From NCBI GenBank assembly GCA_945862145.1, contig CAMAXE010000020.1, forward strand, positions 1 to 64,000: a stretch of DNA of 64,000 nucleotides. Reading direction: 5' to 3'. A program made the translations under genes and the position numbers. Numbering within the stretch: the first letter of the stretch is position 1; each line of letters begins with the position of its first letter. Positions 40,895-51,852 of this stretch are shown in pieces. Below the pieces are notes generated by a model. The model did no database searches and was not told the origin of the DNA. It saw nothing but the letters and a program-made list of their open reading frames with translations. This DNA comes from Klebsiella pneumoniae (lineage in GTDB: Bacteria; Pseudomonadota; Gammaproteobacteria; Pseudomonadales; UBA5518).

Positions 40895-42057
40895 GCAATA
40901 ACTACGCGGGCGTCGCGATCGCCGCCCCGGTGAGCGTGGGCTATGCACGCAACAGCGAACACGGCGCGCCGTGGTTCGTGGGTGCGGCGCTCGGTCAGAT
41001 GCTGGCAGACAGCGGCCTGCCGAAAGCCGCCATTGATGGGCTCGCCATTGGCAGCTTCAGCCTCGCGCCCGACAGCGTCGTCACCATGACGCAGTACTAC
41101 GGCCTGGAAACGCGATTCCTCGAAAGCCTGCCCTACGGGGGCGCCTCGGGTGTACTCGCGCTGCGCCGCGCCGCGCGCGCCGTACAGGCAGGCGACGCGG
41201 AGGTGGTCGCCTGCATCGGCGCCGACACCAACCGCCCCGAGGGCTTCCGCGAACTGGCAGCCAACTTCAGCGGTTTCTCGGTCGATGCCAGCTGGCCGTA
41301 CGGTGCGGCCGGGCCGAACCTGCCCTTCTCGCTCATCACCGCACGCTACATGGCGGAAACCGGCGCCACCCGCGAGGACTTCGGCCGCATCTGCGTATCC
41401 CAGCGCGCCAACGCGCGCGGCGTCCCGCAGGCACTGTTCGCGGACAAGCCACTCTCCATGGCGCAGTACCTCGGCGCGCGCGCGGTAGCTGGACCGCTAC
41501 ACCTGTTCGACTGCGTGATGCCCTGCGCGGGTGCCGAGGGATTCCTCGTGATGAGCGAAGAGCGCGCGCGCACACTCGGCATCCCCTACGCGCGGGTGCT
41601 GTCAGCGGAGGAACGCCACAACGCCTTCGCCGGCGATGACATCCAGCTGCGCGCCGGCTGGAACGCCTTCGCGCCGGAGCTCTGGGATCGCGCCGGCTGC
41701 GGACCGCAGGACATGCATCTGCTCGAAACCTACGACGACTATCCCGTGATCGCGATGCTGCAGATGGAGGCGCTGGGATTCTGCGCCGCCGGCGAGGCGC
41801 CGCGTTTCGTGCGCGAGACCGCGCTCACGGTGGACGGCGGCGGCGTGCCGCACAACACCTCTGGCGGGCAGCTCTCGACAGGGCAAGCGGGTGCGAGCGG
41901 CGGGTTCCTCGGGCTGGTCGAGGCGCTGCGCCAGGTGACCGGTCGCGCAGTGGGCCAACAGGTGACGCGCGCTCGCCGCGCCGTGGTAGGCGGCTACGGC
42001 ATGATCAATTACGACCGCGGACTCTGCGCCGCCGCCGTTGTGCTGGAGGGCGCATGA
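40891..42057 (+). CDS. Thiolase-superfamily protein lacking nucleophilic Cys (Ltp2-like aldolase candidate)
   Basis: 388 aa; LPYGGASGVLALRRAARAVQAGDAEVVACIGAD, NTSGGQLSTGQAGASGG. Confidence 0.88.
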   Translation: MSNNYAGVAIAAPVSVGYARNSEHGAPWFVGAALGQMLADSGLPKAAIDGLAIGSFSLAPDSVVTMTQYYGLETRFLESLPYGGASGVLALRRAARAVQAGDAEVVACIGADTNRPEGFRELAANFSGFSVDASWPYGAAGPNLPFSLITARYMAETGATREDFGRICVSQRANARGVPQALFADKPLSMAQYLGARAVAGPLHLFDCVMPCAGAEGFLVMSEERARTLGIPYARVLSAEERHNAFAGDDIQLRAGWNAFAPELWDRAGCGPQDMHLLETYDDYPVIAMLQMEALGFCAAGEAPRFVRETALTVDGGGVPHNTSGGQLSTGQAGASGGFLGLVEALRQVTGRAVGQQVTRARRAVVGGYGMINYDRGLCAAAVVLEGA

Positions 42058-42488
42058 GCTTGCCGCCAGCCAGACGCAGCGCGGTGAGTGCGCCGCTGCA
42101 GGACGCGCCGCGCCACGACGGTTTGCAGTTGCAGGTCTGCGCACGTTGCGACGCCACCCAATACCCGCCGCGCGAACGTTGCACGGAGTGCCTCGCAGAT
42201 GCGCTCGCCTGGCAGACCGTGGATGGGCACGGGACCGTGCTCGCCGTGAGCACGCTGGCACACAGCCTGGAGCCCTGGTTCGCCGAGCGATTGCCCTGGC
42301 AGGTGGCCTCGCTGCGCCTCGACGCCGGCCCCGTGGTCTTCGCGCACCTCGCAGCGCAGGCCTCGCCCGGGGATCGACTGCACGTGCACACCGCGCGCGA
42401 CGCCTCGGGCAGCTGGTGCCTGGTGGCCTGCGACGGGCAGCCCGACTCCCTGCCACACGCATTGATGCAACTGGAGATGTCCTTATGA
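42054..42488 (+). CDS. Zn-ribbon/OB-fold (DUF35, ChsH2-like) protein
   Basis: CARCDATQYPPRERCTEC zinc ribbon followed by an OB-like segment; overlaps the thiolase-like gene. Confidence 0.88.
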   Translation: MSLPPARRSAVSAPLQDAPRHDGLQLQVCARCDATQYPPRERCTECLADALAWQTVDGHGTVLAVSTLAHSLEPWFAERLPWQVASLRLDAGPVVFAHLAAQASPGDRLHVHTARDASGSWCLVACDGQPDSLPHALMQLEMSL

Positions 42489-43213
42489 GCGAATCCGTCG
42501 CCGTCGTGACCGGCGGCAGCACCGGGATCGGCCAGAGCATCTGCGAGCATCTGCTGGCCGATGGCTACCGCGTGATCAATCTCGCGCGCCGGCCGGCGGG
42601 CATCGAGCACCCACGACTCGAGAATATCGCGGTAGACCTTGCTGACCGCGAGGCCACGCGCGAGGCCGCAGCGGCCATCGCCGCGCGCCACGCAGTAACA
42701 GCCTTGGTGCACAACGCCGGGCTGATCCGCGCCGCACTCCTCGAAAACATCGACCTCGCAGACCTCGACTACCTCAGCAACGTGCACCTCGCCGCCGCCA
42801 TCACGCTCGCGCAGGCGTTTCTTCCGGCCATGAAAGCCGCACACCACGGGCGCATCGTGCTGATCGGCTCGCGCGCGGCACTGGGAATGCAGACCCGCAG
42901 CAACTACGCCGCCACCAAATGCGGCATGACCGGGCTCGCGCGCACCTGGGCCCTCGAACTGGGCCAGCACGGCATCACGGTGAACTGCGTGGCACCCGGC
43001 CCTATCGCCGCCACCGAGATGTTCCACTCGGTGATCCCCGAGGGCAGCGAGAAGATGGAAAAGATGGGAGCCAGCATCCCCGTACGCCGCCTTGGCGAAC
43101 CCGCAGATGTGGCGCGTGCCGTGATGTTCATGATCGCTCGTGACAACGGCTTTGTGACGGGGCAAACGCTGATGGTGTGCGGAGGCTCGAGCCTTGGCTC
43201 ACTCGCCCTGTAG
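42485..43213 (+). CDS. SDR family oxidoreductase
   Basis: VVTGGSTGIGQSI, NYAATKCGMTGLARTWALEL. Confidence 0.92.
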   Translation: MSESVAVVTGGSTGIGQSICEHLLADGYRVINLARRPAGIEHPRLENIAVDLADREATREAAAAIAARHAVTALVHNAGLIRAALLENIDLADLDYLSNVHLAAAITLAQAFLPAMKAAHHGRIVLIGSRAALGMQTRSNYAATKCGMTGLARTWALELGQHGITVNCVAPGPIAATEMFHSVIPEGSEKMEKMGASIPVRRLGEPADVARAVMFMIARDNGFVTGQTLMVCGGSSLGSLAL

Positions 43214-43243
43214 AAACGCGCGACCATGCCCGGAGGGCAGCCC

Positions 43244-44557
43244 ATGATCATCGGCACCGATTCCGCACTGGCAGGCCTCGTGGAGCCCTGCCGCCTCAAC
43301 CGCCGCATCTACACCGATCCGGCGATATTCGAGCTCGAGATGGAGCGCATCTGGGGCCGCGCGTGGATCTTCATCGGCCACCAGAGCCAGGTGCCGCAGC
43401 CGGGTGACTACTTCACCACCAACATCAACCACCGCATCCCGGTGGTGATGGTGCGCGACCGCGATGGCAGCGTGCGCGTGCTGCACAACCGCTGCGCTCA
43501 CAAGGGAGCCAAGGTGGTCGACAAGCGCTGCGGCAATGCGCGCGCATTCCGCTGCTGTTATCACGGCTGGACCTACGCCACCGACGGCACGCTGCTCAAG
43601 ATTCCCAACGAGAAGGGCTACGACGGCACCGGCATGAACCCGAAGGATCCGCAGTGGAACATGCAGCCAGTTGCGCAGTACGCCGCGTATCGCGGCTTCG
43701 TGTTTGCCACGCTGGACCCGCGCGCACCGGACCTGGTCACGTGGCTGGGCGGTGCAGCAGCCTGCTTCGACAATCTCTGCGAGCGCGCACCCGAGGGCGA
43801 GGTCGAGGTGGCAGGCGGCGTGCTGCGCTATGACCACGCCTGCAACTGGAAGCTGTTTCTCGAGAACCTGAACGACACCCACCATCCGCAGGCCACTCAC
43901 CAGTCGGTGGTGGACGCCGCGATGGACTACCTCGGCACGCTGCCGGCGGAGGCCACGAAGGAGCGCGCCGAGGCCGAGATGATCCCGCCGTTCGGGGGCT
44001 CCTACGAGAACTTCGAGAAAAGTGGTATCACCGGTTTCCGCTACGGTCACCACTACGACGGCGGCAAGACGAGCATCCACGCCAACTACTCGGTGAACCC
44101 GGTCTACCGCGATGCGATGGTCGCCGCCTATGGCGAGGCGCGCACGCAGGACATACTGAGCTTCAACACCCACAACACCTGCTACTACCCCTCGCTCACC
44201 ATAAAAACCGCCGTGCAGAATATCCGCGTGGTGCGTCCCATCGCCGCCAACCGCTGCGTGATCGAGACCTGGTCCTTCCGCCTGAAGGGCGCGCCGCCAG
44301 AGATGCTGCAACGCACCCTGCTCTACTCGCGGCTGATCAACTCGGTGGGTTCGATGGTGGGCGCGGACGATCTGGAGTCCTACATGCGCATCCAGGCGGG
44401 GCTTGAAGGCACGGGCTCGGAATGGGTCGAGATGTACCGCGAATTCGGCCGCGACCGCGACGAAGGTGACCGCACCGTGGGCACCGGCACCAGCGATCTG
44501 GACCTGCGCACGCAGTACCGCGCCTGGCGCCACTACATGCTGGGCGAGGTGGCCTGA
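43244..44557 (+). CDS. Rieske [2Fe-2S] aromatic ring-hydroxylating oxygenase, alpha subunit
   Basis: CAHKGAKVVDKRCGNARAFRCCYHGW Rieske motif; DTHHPQATH mononuclear iron region. ATG 43244 follows GGAGGG (ORF extends to 43226). Confidence 0.93.
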   Translation: MIIGTDSALAGLVEPCRLNRRIYTDPAIFELEMERIWGRAWIFIGHQSQVPQPGDYFTTNINHRIPVVMVRDRDGSVRVLHNRCAHKGAKVVDKRCGNARAFRCCYHGWTYATDGTLLKIPNEKGYDGTGMNPKDPQWNMQPVAQYAAYRGFVFATLDPRAPDLVTWLGGAAACFDNLCERAPEGEVEVAGGVLRYDHACNWKLFLENLNDTHHPQATHQSVVDAAMDYLGTLPAEATKERAEAEMIPPFGGSYENFEKSGITGFRYGHHYDGGKTSIHANYSVNPVYRDAMVAAYGEARTQDILSFNTHNTCYYPSLTIKTAVQNIRVVRPIAANRCVIETWSFRLKGAPPEMLQRTLLYSRLINSVGSMVGADDLESYMRIQAGLEGTGSEWVEMYREFGRDRDEGDRTVGTGTSDLDLRTQYRAWRHYMLGEVA

Positions 44558-44558
44558 G

Positions 44559-45047
44559 ATGCACACCGGCGACGCACTGCTGAAGGAATGCGAATCGCTC
44601 CTCTACGCGGAGGCCGACTGCCTCGACCGCGCCGACCTCGAGGGTTGGATGGCGCTCTACACACCCGATGGCACCTACTGGATGCCGGCCGCACCGGACC
44701 AGCAAGACCCGCTGAACCACATCTCGCACTTCTACGACGACCGCGTGATGATGGAAATCCGCCGCCGCAATTTCGTGCACCCGCGAGCGCCCTCCAAGGA
44801 TCACCCCGTGCGCTGCTCCCACCTGATCGGCAATATCCGGCTCGCCGCCAGCGATGCGGACGCCGGCAGCTGCACGGTGCTGTCTAACTTCCACGCGATG
44901 CTCTTCTACCGCGACGAGAAGCGCCTCTACGGCGGGCGCTACGAACACCGGCTGCAGCACACGCAGGCGGGGCTGCGCATACTGCAAAAACGCGTTGATC
45001 TGATCGACTGCGACGCGGCCCACAAATCGCTCGTGATCTACCTCTGA
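44559..45047 (+). CDS. Aromatic ring-hydroxylating dioxygenase, beta subunit
   Basis: MHTGDALLKECESLLYAEADCLDRADLEGWMALYTPDGTYWMPA...; cystatin-like small subunit right after alpha. Confidence 0.92.
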   Translation: MHTGDALLKECESLLYAEADCLDRADLEGWMALYTPDGTYWMPAAPDQQDPLNHISHFYDDRVMMEIRRRNFVHPRAPSKDHPVRCSHLIGNIRLAASDADAGSCTVLSNFHAMLFYRDEKRLYGGRYEHRLQHTQAGLRILQKRVDLIDCDAAHKSLVIYL

Positions 45048-45058
45048 GGACCGCTGGC

Positions 45059-45841
45059 ATGAACATCACGGCAACCCATCGTCCGCTCGCCGGACGCCAC
45101 GCGCTGGTGAGCGGCGCCTCGCGCGGGATCGGTGCGGCCATCGCACGGGAGCTAGACTCACTGGGCGCGCGCCTGACGCTGCTGGGACGCGACAGCGCCG
45201 CCCTCGCCCACGTGGCGGCAGGACTGGACGACGCCGTGGTGGCCACCGCCGATGTAGCCGACGCCGCCAGCGTCGAGTCGGCCGTCGCCGCCGCACGGGA
45301 GGCCGCGGGCCCTATCGCCATCCTGGTGAACAATGCCGGCGTCGGTCCCTCGGCGCCGTTCCTGAAAACCAGCGCCGAGACCTGGTCGAACGTGATGCGC
45401 ACCAACCTCGACGGCACCGTTAACCTCTGTCGCGCGGCGCTGCCGGACATGCTCACGCTGGGCTGGGGACGGGTGATCAATATCGCCAGCACCGCGGGCC
45501 TGCGCGGTTACCCCTACATCAGCGCCTATTGCAGCTCCAAGCACGCGGTGGTCGGCCTCACGCGCGCGCTGGCCATGGAGTTCGTACGCAAGAACATCAC
45601 GGTGAACGCGATCTGCCCCGGCTACGTGAACACCGAGCTGCTGGAGCGCTCGCTCGAGAACATCATGCAAAAGACCGGCTGCTCCCGCGAGCAGGCCGCA
45701 GCCCCGCTGCGTGCGACCAACCCGCAGGACCGTTTCGTTGAACCCGAGGAGGTGGCCGCGATGGTGCGGTTCTTGTGCCTGCCGGGCGCCGAGTCCATCA
45801 CCGGGCAATCGCTGGCGATGGCGGGCGGCGAACTCCAGTGA
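45059..45841 (+). CDS. SDR family oxidoreductase
   Basis: LVSGASRGIGAAIARELDSLGARLTLLGRD; YCSSKHAVVGLTRALAMEF. Confidence 0.92.
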   Translation: MNITATHRPLAGRHALVSGASRGIGAAIARELDSLGARLTLLGRDSAALAHVAAGLDDAVVATADVADAASVESAVAAAREAAGPIAILVNNAGVGPSAPFLKTSAETWSNVMRTNLDGTVNLCRAALPDMLTLGWGRVINIASTAGLRGYPYISAYCSSKHAVVGLTRALAMEFVRKNITVNAICPGYVNTELLERSLENIMQKTGCSREQAAAPLRATNPQDRFVEPEEVAAMVRFLCLPGAESITGQSLAMAGGELQ

Positions 45842-46383
45842 GCGCACGCCCCGTGCCAGCCGCAGCACCGCGCGCCAGTCGCGCCGAACAGTCCGTGCGT
45901 CTGTGGCTGCGACTACTCTCGCTGCACAACCTGATCGACAGCGAGCTGCGACGCCGGTTGCAGGAGCGCTTTGGCTGCACGCTGCCGCAGTTCGACGTAC
46001 TCTCGGAACTCCAGCGCGCCGCTGAGCCGCAGACCATGTCCCAGGTCTCGCGCCAGCTGATGGTCTCCAACGGCAACCTGACCGGCGTGGTAGACCGCCT
46101 GGAGCGCGAGGGTTCGGTGCGGCGCGAGGTGTCCGCAGGAGACCGCCGCGTGCAGCTCGTCTCGCTCACCAGCGCCGGCCACGCACGATTCGCTGCCATC
46201 GCGGCCGAGCATGCCGCCTGGCTGGAGGAGCTCTTCGGCGGCCTCGCGCGAAGCGCGCTCGATGGCGCAGTCGATGAGATCCACGCGCTGCGCGACAGCG
46301 TGCGGCAGCGCCACGCCAACTCTTCACCATCCCTTGCCCGCAAACAGCCGGGTCGCTCCACCGCTAAACCGAGGAACCCATGA
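45838..46383 (+). CDS. MarR family transcriptional regulator
   Basis: GTG start overlapping SDR stop; [15 protein letters not shown]...[31 protein letters not shown]. Confidence 0.88.
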   Translation: MSARPVPAAAPRASRAEQSVRLWLRLLSLHNLIDSELRRRLQERFGCTLPQFDVLSELQRAAEPQTMSQVSRQLMVSNGNLTGVVDRLEREGSVRREVSAGDRRVQLVSLTSAGHARFAAIAAEHAAWLEELFGGLARSALDGAVDEIHALRDSVRQRHANSSPSLARKQPGRSTAKPRNP

Positions 46384-47189
46384 ATCCCGCCGACTTCCAT
46401 CCCGAGCATTTCCTGTGGCACTTCGCGAACGGCGTTGCCACCATCACCCTGAACCGCCCCGAGCGGAAGAACCCCCTCACCTTCGAGTCCTACGCCGAAC
46501 TGCGCGACACCTTCCGCGCACTGTGCGTTGCAGACGCGGTAAAAACGGTAGTGATCACGGGTGCCGGCGGCAACTTCTGCTCCGGCGGCGATGTGCACGA
46601 GATCATCGGCCCGCTGACGCGGATGAACATGAAGGAACTGATGGCCTTCACCCGGATGACCGGCGATCTGGTGAAAGCCATGCGCGCCTGCCCGCAACCG
46701 ATCATCGCCGCGATCGACGGCATCTGTGTCGGGGCCGGCGCGATCATCGCCATGGCAAGCGACATGCGCTACGGCACACCGCAGGCGAGCGTGGCATTCC
46801 TGTTCACCCGCGTGGGTCTTGCGGGCTGCGACATGGGCGCCTGCGCGATCCTGCCGCGGATCATCGGCCAGGGCCGCGCCTCCGAACTCCTCTACACGGG
46901 CCGCGCAATGAGCGCCGAGGAAGGCGATCGCTGGGGTTTCTTCAACGCCATCGTCGAGAGCGAAATGCTGCAGGAGACGGCACAACAGGCCGCCGCCCGA
47001 CTCACCCGTGGCCCCACCTTCGCGCATGGCATCACCAAGACGATGCTGCATCAGGAATGGAACATGGGCATCGACCAGGCGATCGAAGCCGAGGCGCAGG
47101 CGCAGGCCATCTGCATGCAGACCGAGGACTTCCGCATCGCCTACGAGGCCTTCGTGGCCAAACACAAGCCGGTATTCATGGGGAAGTAA
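46380..47189 (+). CDS. Enoyl-CoA hydratase family protein
   Basis: [24 protein letters not shown]...[15 protein letters not shown]. Confidence 0.93.
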   Translation: MNPADFHPEHFLWHFANGVATITLNRPERKNPLTFESYAELRDTFRALCVADAVKTVVITGAGGNFCSGGDVHEIIGPLTRMNMKELMAFTRMTGDLVKAMRACPQPIIAAIDGICVGAGAIIAMASDMRYGTPQASVAFLFTRVGLAGCDMGACAILPRIIGQGRASELLYTGRAMSAEEGDRWGFFNAIVESEMLQETAQQAAARLTRGPTFAHGITKTMLHQEWNMGIDQAIEAEAQAQAICMQTEDFRIAYEAFVAKHKPVFMGK

Positions 47190-47190
47190 C

Positions 47191-48357
47191 ATGAGCGACA
47201 CGAGTTTCCTCGACTGGCCTTTTCTCGAGCCGCGCCACCGCGAGCTTGCTCTCGCACTCGATGCCTGGGCGGCCAAGGCCTTGGCCGAAGGCCGCATCGA
47301 CCACCACGACACCGACAACGCCTGCCGCGCGCTGGTGCGCCTGCTGGGCGAGGGTGGCTGGCTCACCCACGCCGCGCGCGACCCGGACGACGCCACCTCG
47401 ACACTCGACGTGCGTTCGCTCTGCCTGATCCGCGAAACCCTCGCCCGCCACGACGCACTGGCGGACTTTGCCTTCGCCATGCAGGGGCTCGGCAGTGGCG
47501 CCATCTCGCTCTTCGGTAGCGCCGCACTGCAGCAGGAATTCCTGCCCGCGGTACGCGCAGGACACAAGATCGCCGCGTTTGCGCTCTCGGAGCCCGAGGC
47601 GGGCTCTGACGTGGCGGCAATGGCCACCACCGCGCGCCGCGAGGGGGATCACTTCGTGCTCGACGGCGAGAAGACGTGGATCTCCAACGGCGGCATCGCA
47701 GACTTCTACACCGTGTTCGCGCGCACCGGCGAGGCGCCCGGGGCCAAGGGGCTTGCGGTCTTCGTGGTCGACGCGAATACGCCGGGGCTGGAGATCGCAG
47801 AACGCATCGAGGTAATTGCGCCACACCCGCTCGCACGGCTGCGCTTCACGGGCTGCCGCGTAGGTGCGGAGCGACTGCTCGGAAATCCCGGGGACGGTTT
47901 CCGCATCGCGATGTCGGTGCTGGATGTGTTTCGCTCCACCGTGGGTGCTGCAGCGCTAGGCATGGCCCGACGCGCGCTGGACGAGGCGCTTCGCCACAGC
48001 AGCTCGCGCCAGCTCTTCGGCGCGCCGCTGTCGGACCTGCAACTCACGCAAGCGGCAATTGCGGACATGGCGCTCGCCGTGGATGCGAGCGCGCTGCTCG
48101 TCTACCGCTCCGCATGGACCAAAGACTGCGTGGCCGAGCGCGTCACGCGGGAGGCCGCGATGGCCAAGCTCTTCGCCACCGAATCCGCACAGCAAGTGAT
48201 AGACACCGCCGTGCAGCTGTTCGGCGGCTTGGGCGTCAAGAGCGGCATGCCGGTGGAGCGCCTTTATCGCGAGATCCGTGCACTGCGGATCTACGAGGGT
48301 GCGAGCGAAGTACAGAAACTGGTGATTGCGCGGCAGACCATCGCGCGCGGCGCATGA
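47191..48357 (+). CDS. Acyl-CoA dehydrogenase
   Basis: [74 protein letters not shown]. Confidence 0.94.
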   Translation: MSDTSFLDWPFLEPRHRELALALDAWAAKALAEGRIDHHDTDNACRALVRLLGEGGWLTHAARDPDDATSTLDVRSLCLIRETLARHDALADFAFAMQGLGSGAISLFGSAALQQEFLPAVRAGHKIAAFALSEPEAGSDVAAMATTARREGDHFVLDGEKTWISNGGIADFYTVFARTGEAPGAKGLAVFVVDANTPGLEIAERIEVIAPHPLARLRFTGCRVGAERLLGNPGDGFRIAMSVLDVFRSTVGAAALGMARRALDEALRHSSSRQLFGAPLSDLQLTQAAIADMALAVDASALLVYRSAWTKDCVAERVTREAAMAKLFATESAQQVIDTAVQLFGGLGVKSGMPVERLYREIRALRIYEGASEVQKLVIARQTIARGA

Positions 48358-48412
48358 TTGCCCACGCGTCGAGCCCGCGAACAATGCACCCCTGATTTCC
48401 GAGGAACACACG

Positions 48413-48802
48413 ATGCGCAACCTCCAACCCGCCGGCTGGCCGCGCCCCAAGGGCTACGCCAACGGCATCGAGGCCACCGGCCGGCTGGTGATCGTGGGCG
48501 GCCAGATCGGCTGGGATGAAACCGAGACATTCCAGAGCGACGACTTCGTCGAACAGCTGCGCCAGACGCTGAAAAACACGCTCGCCGTGCTCGCCGAGGC
48601 CGATGCCGGCCCGGAGCACGTGGTGCGGATGACCTGGTACATCACCGACCGCAACGAATACCTCGCGCGCAGCCGCGAGATCGGTGCGGTTTATCGGGAA
48701 CTGATGGGAAAGAATTTCCCGGCGATGGCCATGGTGCAAGTGGTGGCGCTGATGGAATCACGGGCGAAGGTGGAGATCGAGACGACCGCGGTGGTGGGTT
48801 GA
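48413..48802 (+). CDS. RidA family protein
   Basis: GRLVIVGGQIGWDE...QTLKNTLAVLAEADAGPEHVVRMTWYITDRNEY. Confidence 0.92.
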   Translation: MRNLQPAGWPRPKGYANGIEATGRLVIVGGQIGWDETETFQSDDFVEQLRQTLKNTLAVLAEADAGPEHVVRMTWYITDRNEYLARSREIGAVYRELMGKNFPAMAMVQVVALMESRAKVEIETTAVVG

Positions 48803-48814
48803 CGCCGAGGGGCT

Positions 48815-50140
48815 TCAGCCCCTTCTGACCAACCGGTACGCAGGCCACGCTATGGCGAGCACCGCTACCGCCACCACACTGTCGCGCGGCGCACCGATGA
48901 TCACGCCGGCAAGCAAGGCGAGCCCACCGGCGAGCACCAGCCAGGTGCTCCACGGATACCACCACGCGCGGAACGGGCGTGGCAGCTCCGGGTGCCGCCG
49001 CCGCAGCAGGAGCAGCGAGACGAAACCGCCCACGTATGTGAAGACCGCAAAGAAAGCCCCGATCCCCAGCATCAGGTTCAGCACCCCGCCCGAAGCAAAC
49101 ACCAACAGGAGTGCGGCGCCCGCTACGCCAAGCAGCGCCGGCGTGGGCGTGCCGCGCGGGTTCACATCCGCAAGCCGGGCGGGCAAGAGTCCGTCGCAGG
49201 CCATCGCGTGTGCAATGCGCGAGGACACCATCAGCGTGCCGCCGAGCAGCGGCAAGAGCGAGAGCGCGGCAATCGCGGTCACCAATGTCGCGCCGCCCTC
49301 ACCCAGCCAGCGGCGTGCAGCATCCGCGACAGGCAAGGGTGAGGCTGCAAGTTCGTTGAACGGGAGCACGCGCAGCAGTGCCAGGTTCATCAGCAGGTAG
49401 ATCAGGATCACCAGCAGCAGCCCGCCGAGAATCGCGCGCGGCGGGTTGCGCGCGGGATCGCGGTCCTCACCCGTAAAATAGATGCCGCCAGCCCAGCCAT
49501 CGTAGGCACCCAGCACCAGTTGCATGGACAGCACCACAGCAACCGCACCGGGCAGCACGATACCCGCATCTGCAACGGCATCCGGGGGCGCAGCGGGGGC
49601 AAGGAACAATAGGCCTGCGATCACCCCGAGAAACAGCAGCGCCTTGAGCGACGCTCCCACCTGCTCCACCACGCTGCCCAGTCTCACACCGCCCCACTGC
49701 ACCGCCGTGAACGCAGCTACGGCGAGCACTGCGAGCGCGCTCTTCCACGGCTGCAGCGAAGGCCACAACAGGCCCACGAATTCCGCGAATCCAAGCGCCG
49801 CAAAAGCCGAACTGCTGCAGGTGGAGAACACATCGGCCCAGCCGAACAAAAACCCGCCGCCGTCACCCAGCGCACGGCGGGCATAGACGTAAACGCCGCC
49901 CGAGCGCGCGATGCTGGTGGCGAGATCGGCATACGAGGCCGCTGCGAGCAGCGCATAGACCCCACCCACGGTCCAGAGCAGCAGAACCATGGCCGGCGAT
50001 CCGGCCTGCGCTGCAACCACCGCGGGGGAGCGCAGGATGCCGAGCCCGACGGTGCCGCCGATAACCACCGCAAGGCCAAAGCCCACGCCGAGGATGCGGA
50101 GCAGTTCGCCGTGCGCTGATGCCAGGGCGGGTGTTTTCAC
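48815..50140 (-). CDS. APC family amino acid permease
   Basis: 12-TM; VGFGLAVVIGGTVGLGILRSPAVVA. GTG at 50140 (VKTPALASAHGELLRILG) preceded by AAGGAT; the longer ORF start lies inside a REP. Confidence 0.88.
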   Translation of the reverse strand: MKTPALASAHGELLRILGVGFGLAVVIGGTVGLGILRSPAVVAAQAGSPAMVLLLWTVGGVYALLAAASYADLATSIARSGGVYVYARRALGDGGGFLFGWADVFSTCSSSAFAALGFAEFVGLLWPSLQPWKSALAVLAVAAFTAVQWGGVRLGSVVEQVGASLKALLFLGVIAGLLFLAPAAPPDAVADAGIVLPGAVAVVLSMQLVLGAYDGWAGGIYFTGEDRDPARNPPRAILGGLLLVILIYLLMNLALLRVLPFNELAASPLPVADAARRWLGEGGATLVTAIAALSLLPLLGGTLMVSSRIAHAMACDGLLPARLADVNPRGTPTPALLGVAGAALLLVFASGGVLNLMLGIGAFFAVFTYVGGFVSLLLLRRRHPELPRPFRAWWYPWSTWLVLAGGLALLAGVIIGAPRDSVVAVAVLAIAWPAYRLVRRG

Positions 50141-50196
50141 GATGATCCTTGCAAAAGCCGCGTTTCTGGGGGACTTCGGTATCTCAGCCGCTCTCG

Positions 50197-50271
50197 TCGC
50201 GGGCATGGCCCGCTCCTGCCGCCATGCAGGCACAGTGTGACAACTGATGTAGGAGGGGGCCATGCCCCCGA
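50197..50271. repeat. Inverted pair of REP elements
   Basis: TCGCGGGCATGGCCCGCTCCTGC (50197-50219) and GTAGGAGGGGGCCATGCCCCCGA (50249-50271); same consensus as the 10.2-kb cluster. Confidence 0.9.
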
Positions 50272-50412
50272 CCCCCCAACCTGCCTCGCATCCTCTCTTG
50301 CCGCCGCAACATCGGACAGGGGCGGCAGGATTTCCCCTCACGAGAATTCCCCGCCCACAGCGGTTCTGCTGCACTATCGTGAGCTAATGCCTGCGCACGA
50401 AAGGAGTCCACG

Positions 50413-51804
50413 ATGGCCATTTCAGTCTTCGACCTCTTCAAGATCGGCATCGGCCCGAGCAGTTCGCACACCGTGGGCCCGATGCGGGCGGCACGGCTCT
50501 TCGTGATGCGACTCGCAGCCGATGGCGAACTGCCACGGACCTCGCGCATCCAGTGCGAGCTCTTCGGCTCGCTGGGCGCCACCGGCAAAGGTCATGGCAG
50601 CGACAAGGCCGTGCTGCTCGGCCTCTCCGGCCACGAGCCCGATACCGTGGATGTCGATGGCATCGACGCGCTGCTCGCCGAAATCCGCGGCAACCACGCG
50701 CTGAACGCGGCCGGCCAGCGGACCATCCGTTTCGAGGAGCGCACGGATCTGCTCTTCAATCGCAAGGACAGCCTGCCCTTCCACCCCAACGGCATGCGGT
50801 TGCGCGCCTTCGACGAGGCGGGCCTGATTTACGTCGAGCGCACCTTTTACTCGGTCGGTGGTGGTTTTGTGGTAACCGACGAAGTGGCGAACGACGGCTC
50901 CAGGCAAAAACGCATCGCACCGGATGCCTCGGAACTGCCGCTGCCCTTCCACAGCGGCAACGACCTCCTTGCCACGGCCAAGCGCGAAGGCAAAGGCATC
51001 GCCGGCGTGATGCGCGTGAACGAGCGGCACTGGCGCCCGGATGAGGACATCGACGCCGGGCTTCTCGCGATCTGGGACGTCATGCAGGCCTGTGTGCGGC
51101 GCGGCTGCAGCGTGGCGGGCGTGCTGCCAGGCGGCTACAAGGTGAAACGCCGCGCACCGGGGCTGCTGATCGCACTGACATCGAACCCCGAGGCAGCGCT
51201 ACGCGACCCGCTGCAGGTGCTCGACTGGGTAAACCTCTACGCGCTCGCGGTGAACGAGGAAAACGCTGCCGGCGGACGCGTGGTCACGGCTCCCACCAAC
51301 GGGGCGGCGGGCATCGTGCCGGCGGTACTCCATTACTACAGCCGTTTTGTGCCCGGCGCGAACAACGCCGGCATCGTCGACTTCCTGCTCACGGCCGGCG
51401 CCATCGGCATCCTGTACAAGGAAAACGCCTCGATCTCGGGTGCAGAGGTAGGCTGCCAGGGCGAGGTGGGCGTGGCCTGTTCCATGGCGGCCGGCGCACT
51501 CTGCGCGGTGCTGGGCGGCTCGCCCGAGCAAGTGGAGAACGCCGCAGAGATCGGCATGGAGCACCACCTTGGCCTCACCTGCGATCCGGTCGGCGGGCTG
51601 GTGCAGATTCCCTGTATCGAAAGAAACGCCATCGCCTCGGTGAAGGCCATCAACGCCGCGCGCATGGCATTGCGCGGCGACGGCACGCACTACGTGAGTC
51701 TCGACAAGGTGATCAAGACCATGCGCGAGACCGGCGCGGACATGATGAGCAAGTACAAGGAAACCTCCCGCGGCGGACTCGCGGTAAATATCGTCGAGTG
51801 CTGA
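50413..51804 (+). CDS. sdaA: L-serine ammonia-lyase (single-chain, iron-sulfur type)
   Basis: [69 protein letters not shown]. Confidence 0.95.
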   Translation: MAISVFDLFKIGIGPSSSHTVGPMRAARLFVMRLAADGELPRTSRIQCELFGSLGATGKGHGSDKAVLLGLSGHEPDTVDVDGIDALLAEIRGNHALNAAGQRTIRFEERTDLLFNRKDSLPFHPNGMRLRAFDEAGLIYVERTFYSVGGGFVVTDEVANDGSRQKRIAPDASELPLPFHSGNDLLATAKREGKGIAGVMRVNERHWRPDEDIDAGLLAIWDVMQACVRRGCSVAGVLPGGYKVKRRAPGLLIALTSNPEAALRDPLQVLDWVNLYALAVNEENAAGGRVVTAPTNGAAGIVPAVLHYYSRFVPGANNAGIVDFLLTAGAIGILYKENASISGAEVGCQGEVGVACSMAAGALCAVLGGSPEQVENAAEIGMEHHLGLTCDPVGGLVQIPCIERNAIASVKAINAARMALRGDGTHYVSLDKVIKTMRETGADMMSKYKETSRGGLAVNIVEC

Positions 51805-51852
51805 CGCGGCGCCTGCGCAGGAGGGCCTGCGCTGTCACCTCACCATCGCCCT

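Noticed and set aside
44337-47630. Long minus-strand ORFs (e.g. 610 aa at 45798..47630)
   Set aside because: Antisense to the well-supported SDR/MarR/hydratase/dehydrogenase genes.
50184-50588. 134-aa minus-strand ORF with GAGHARDESG end
   Set aside because: Reads through the REP pair and the 5' end of sdaA antisense; no domain.
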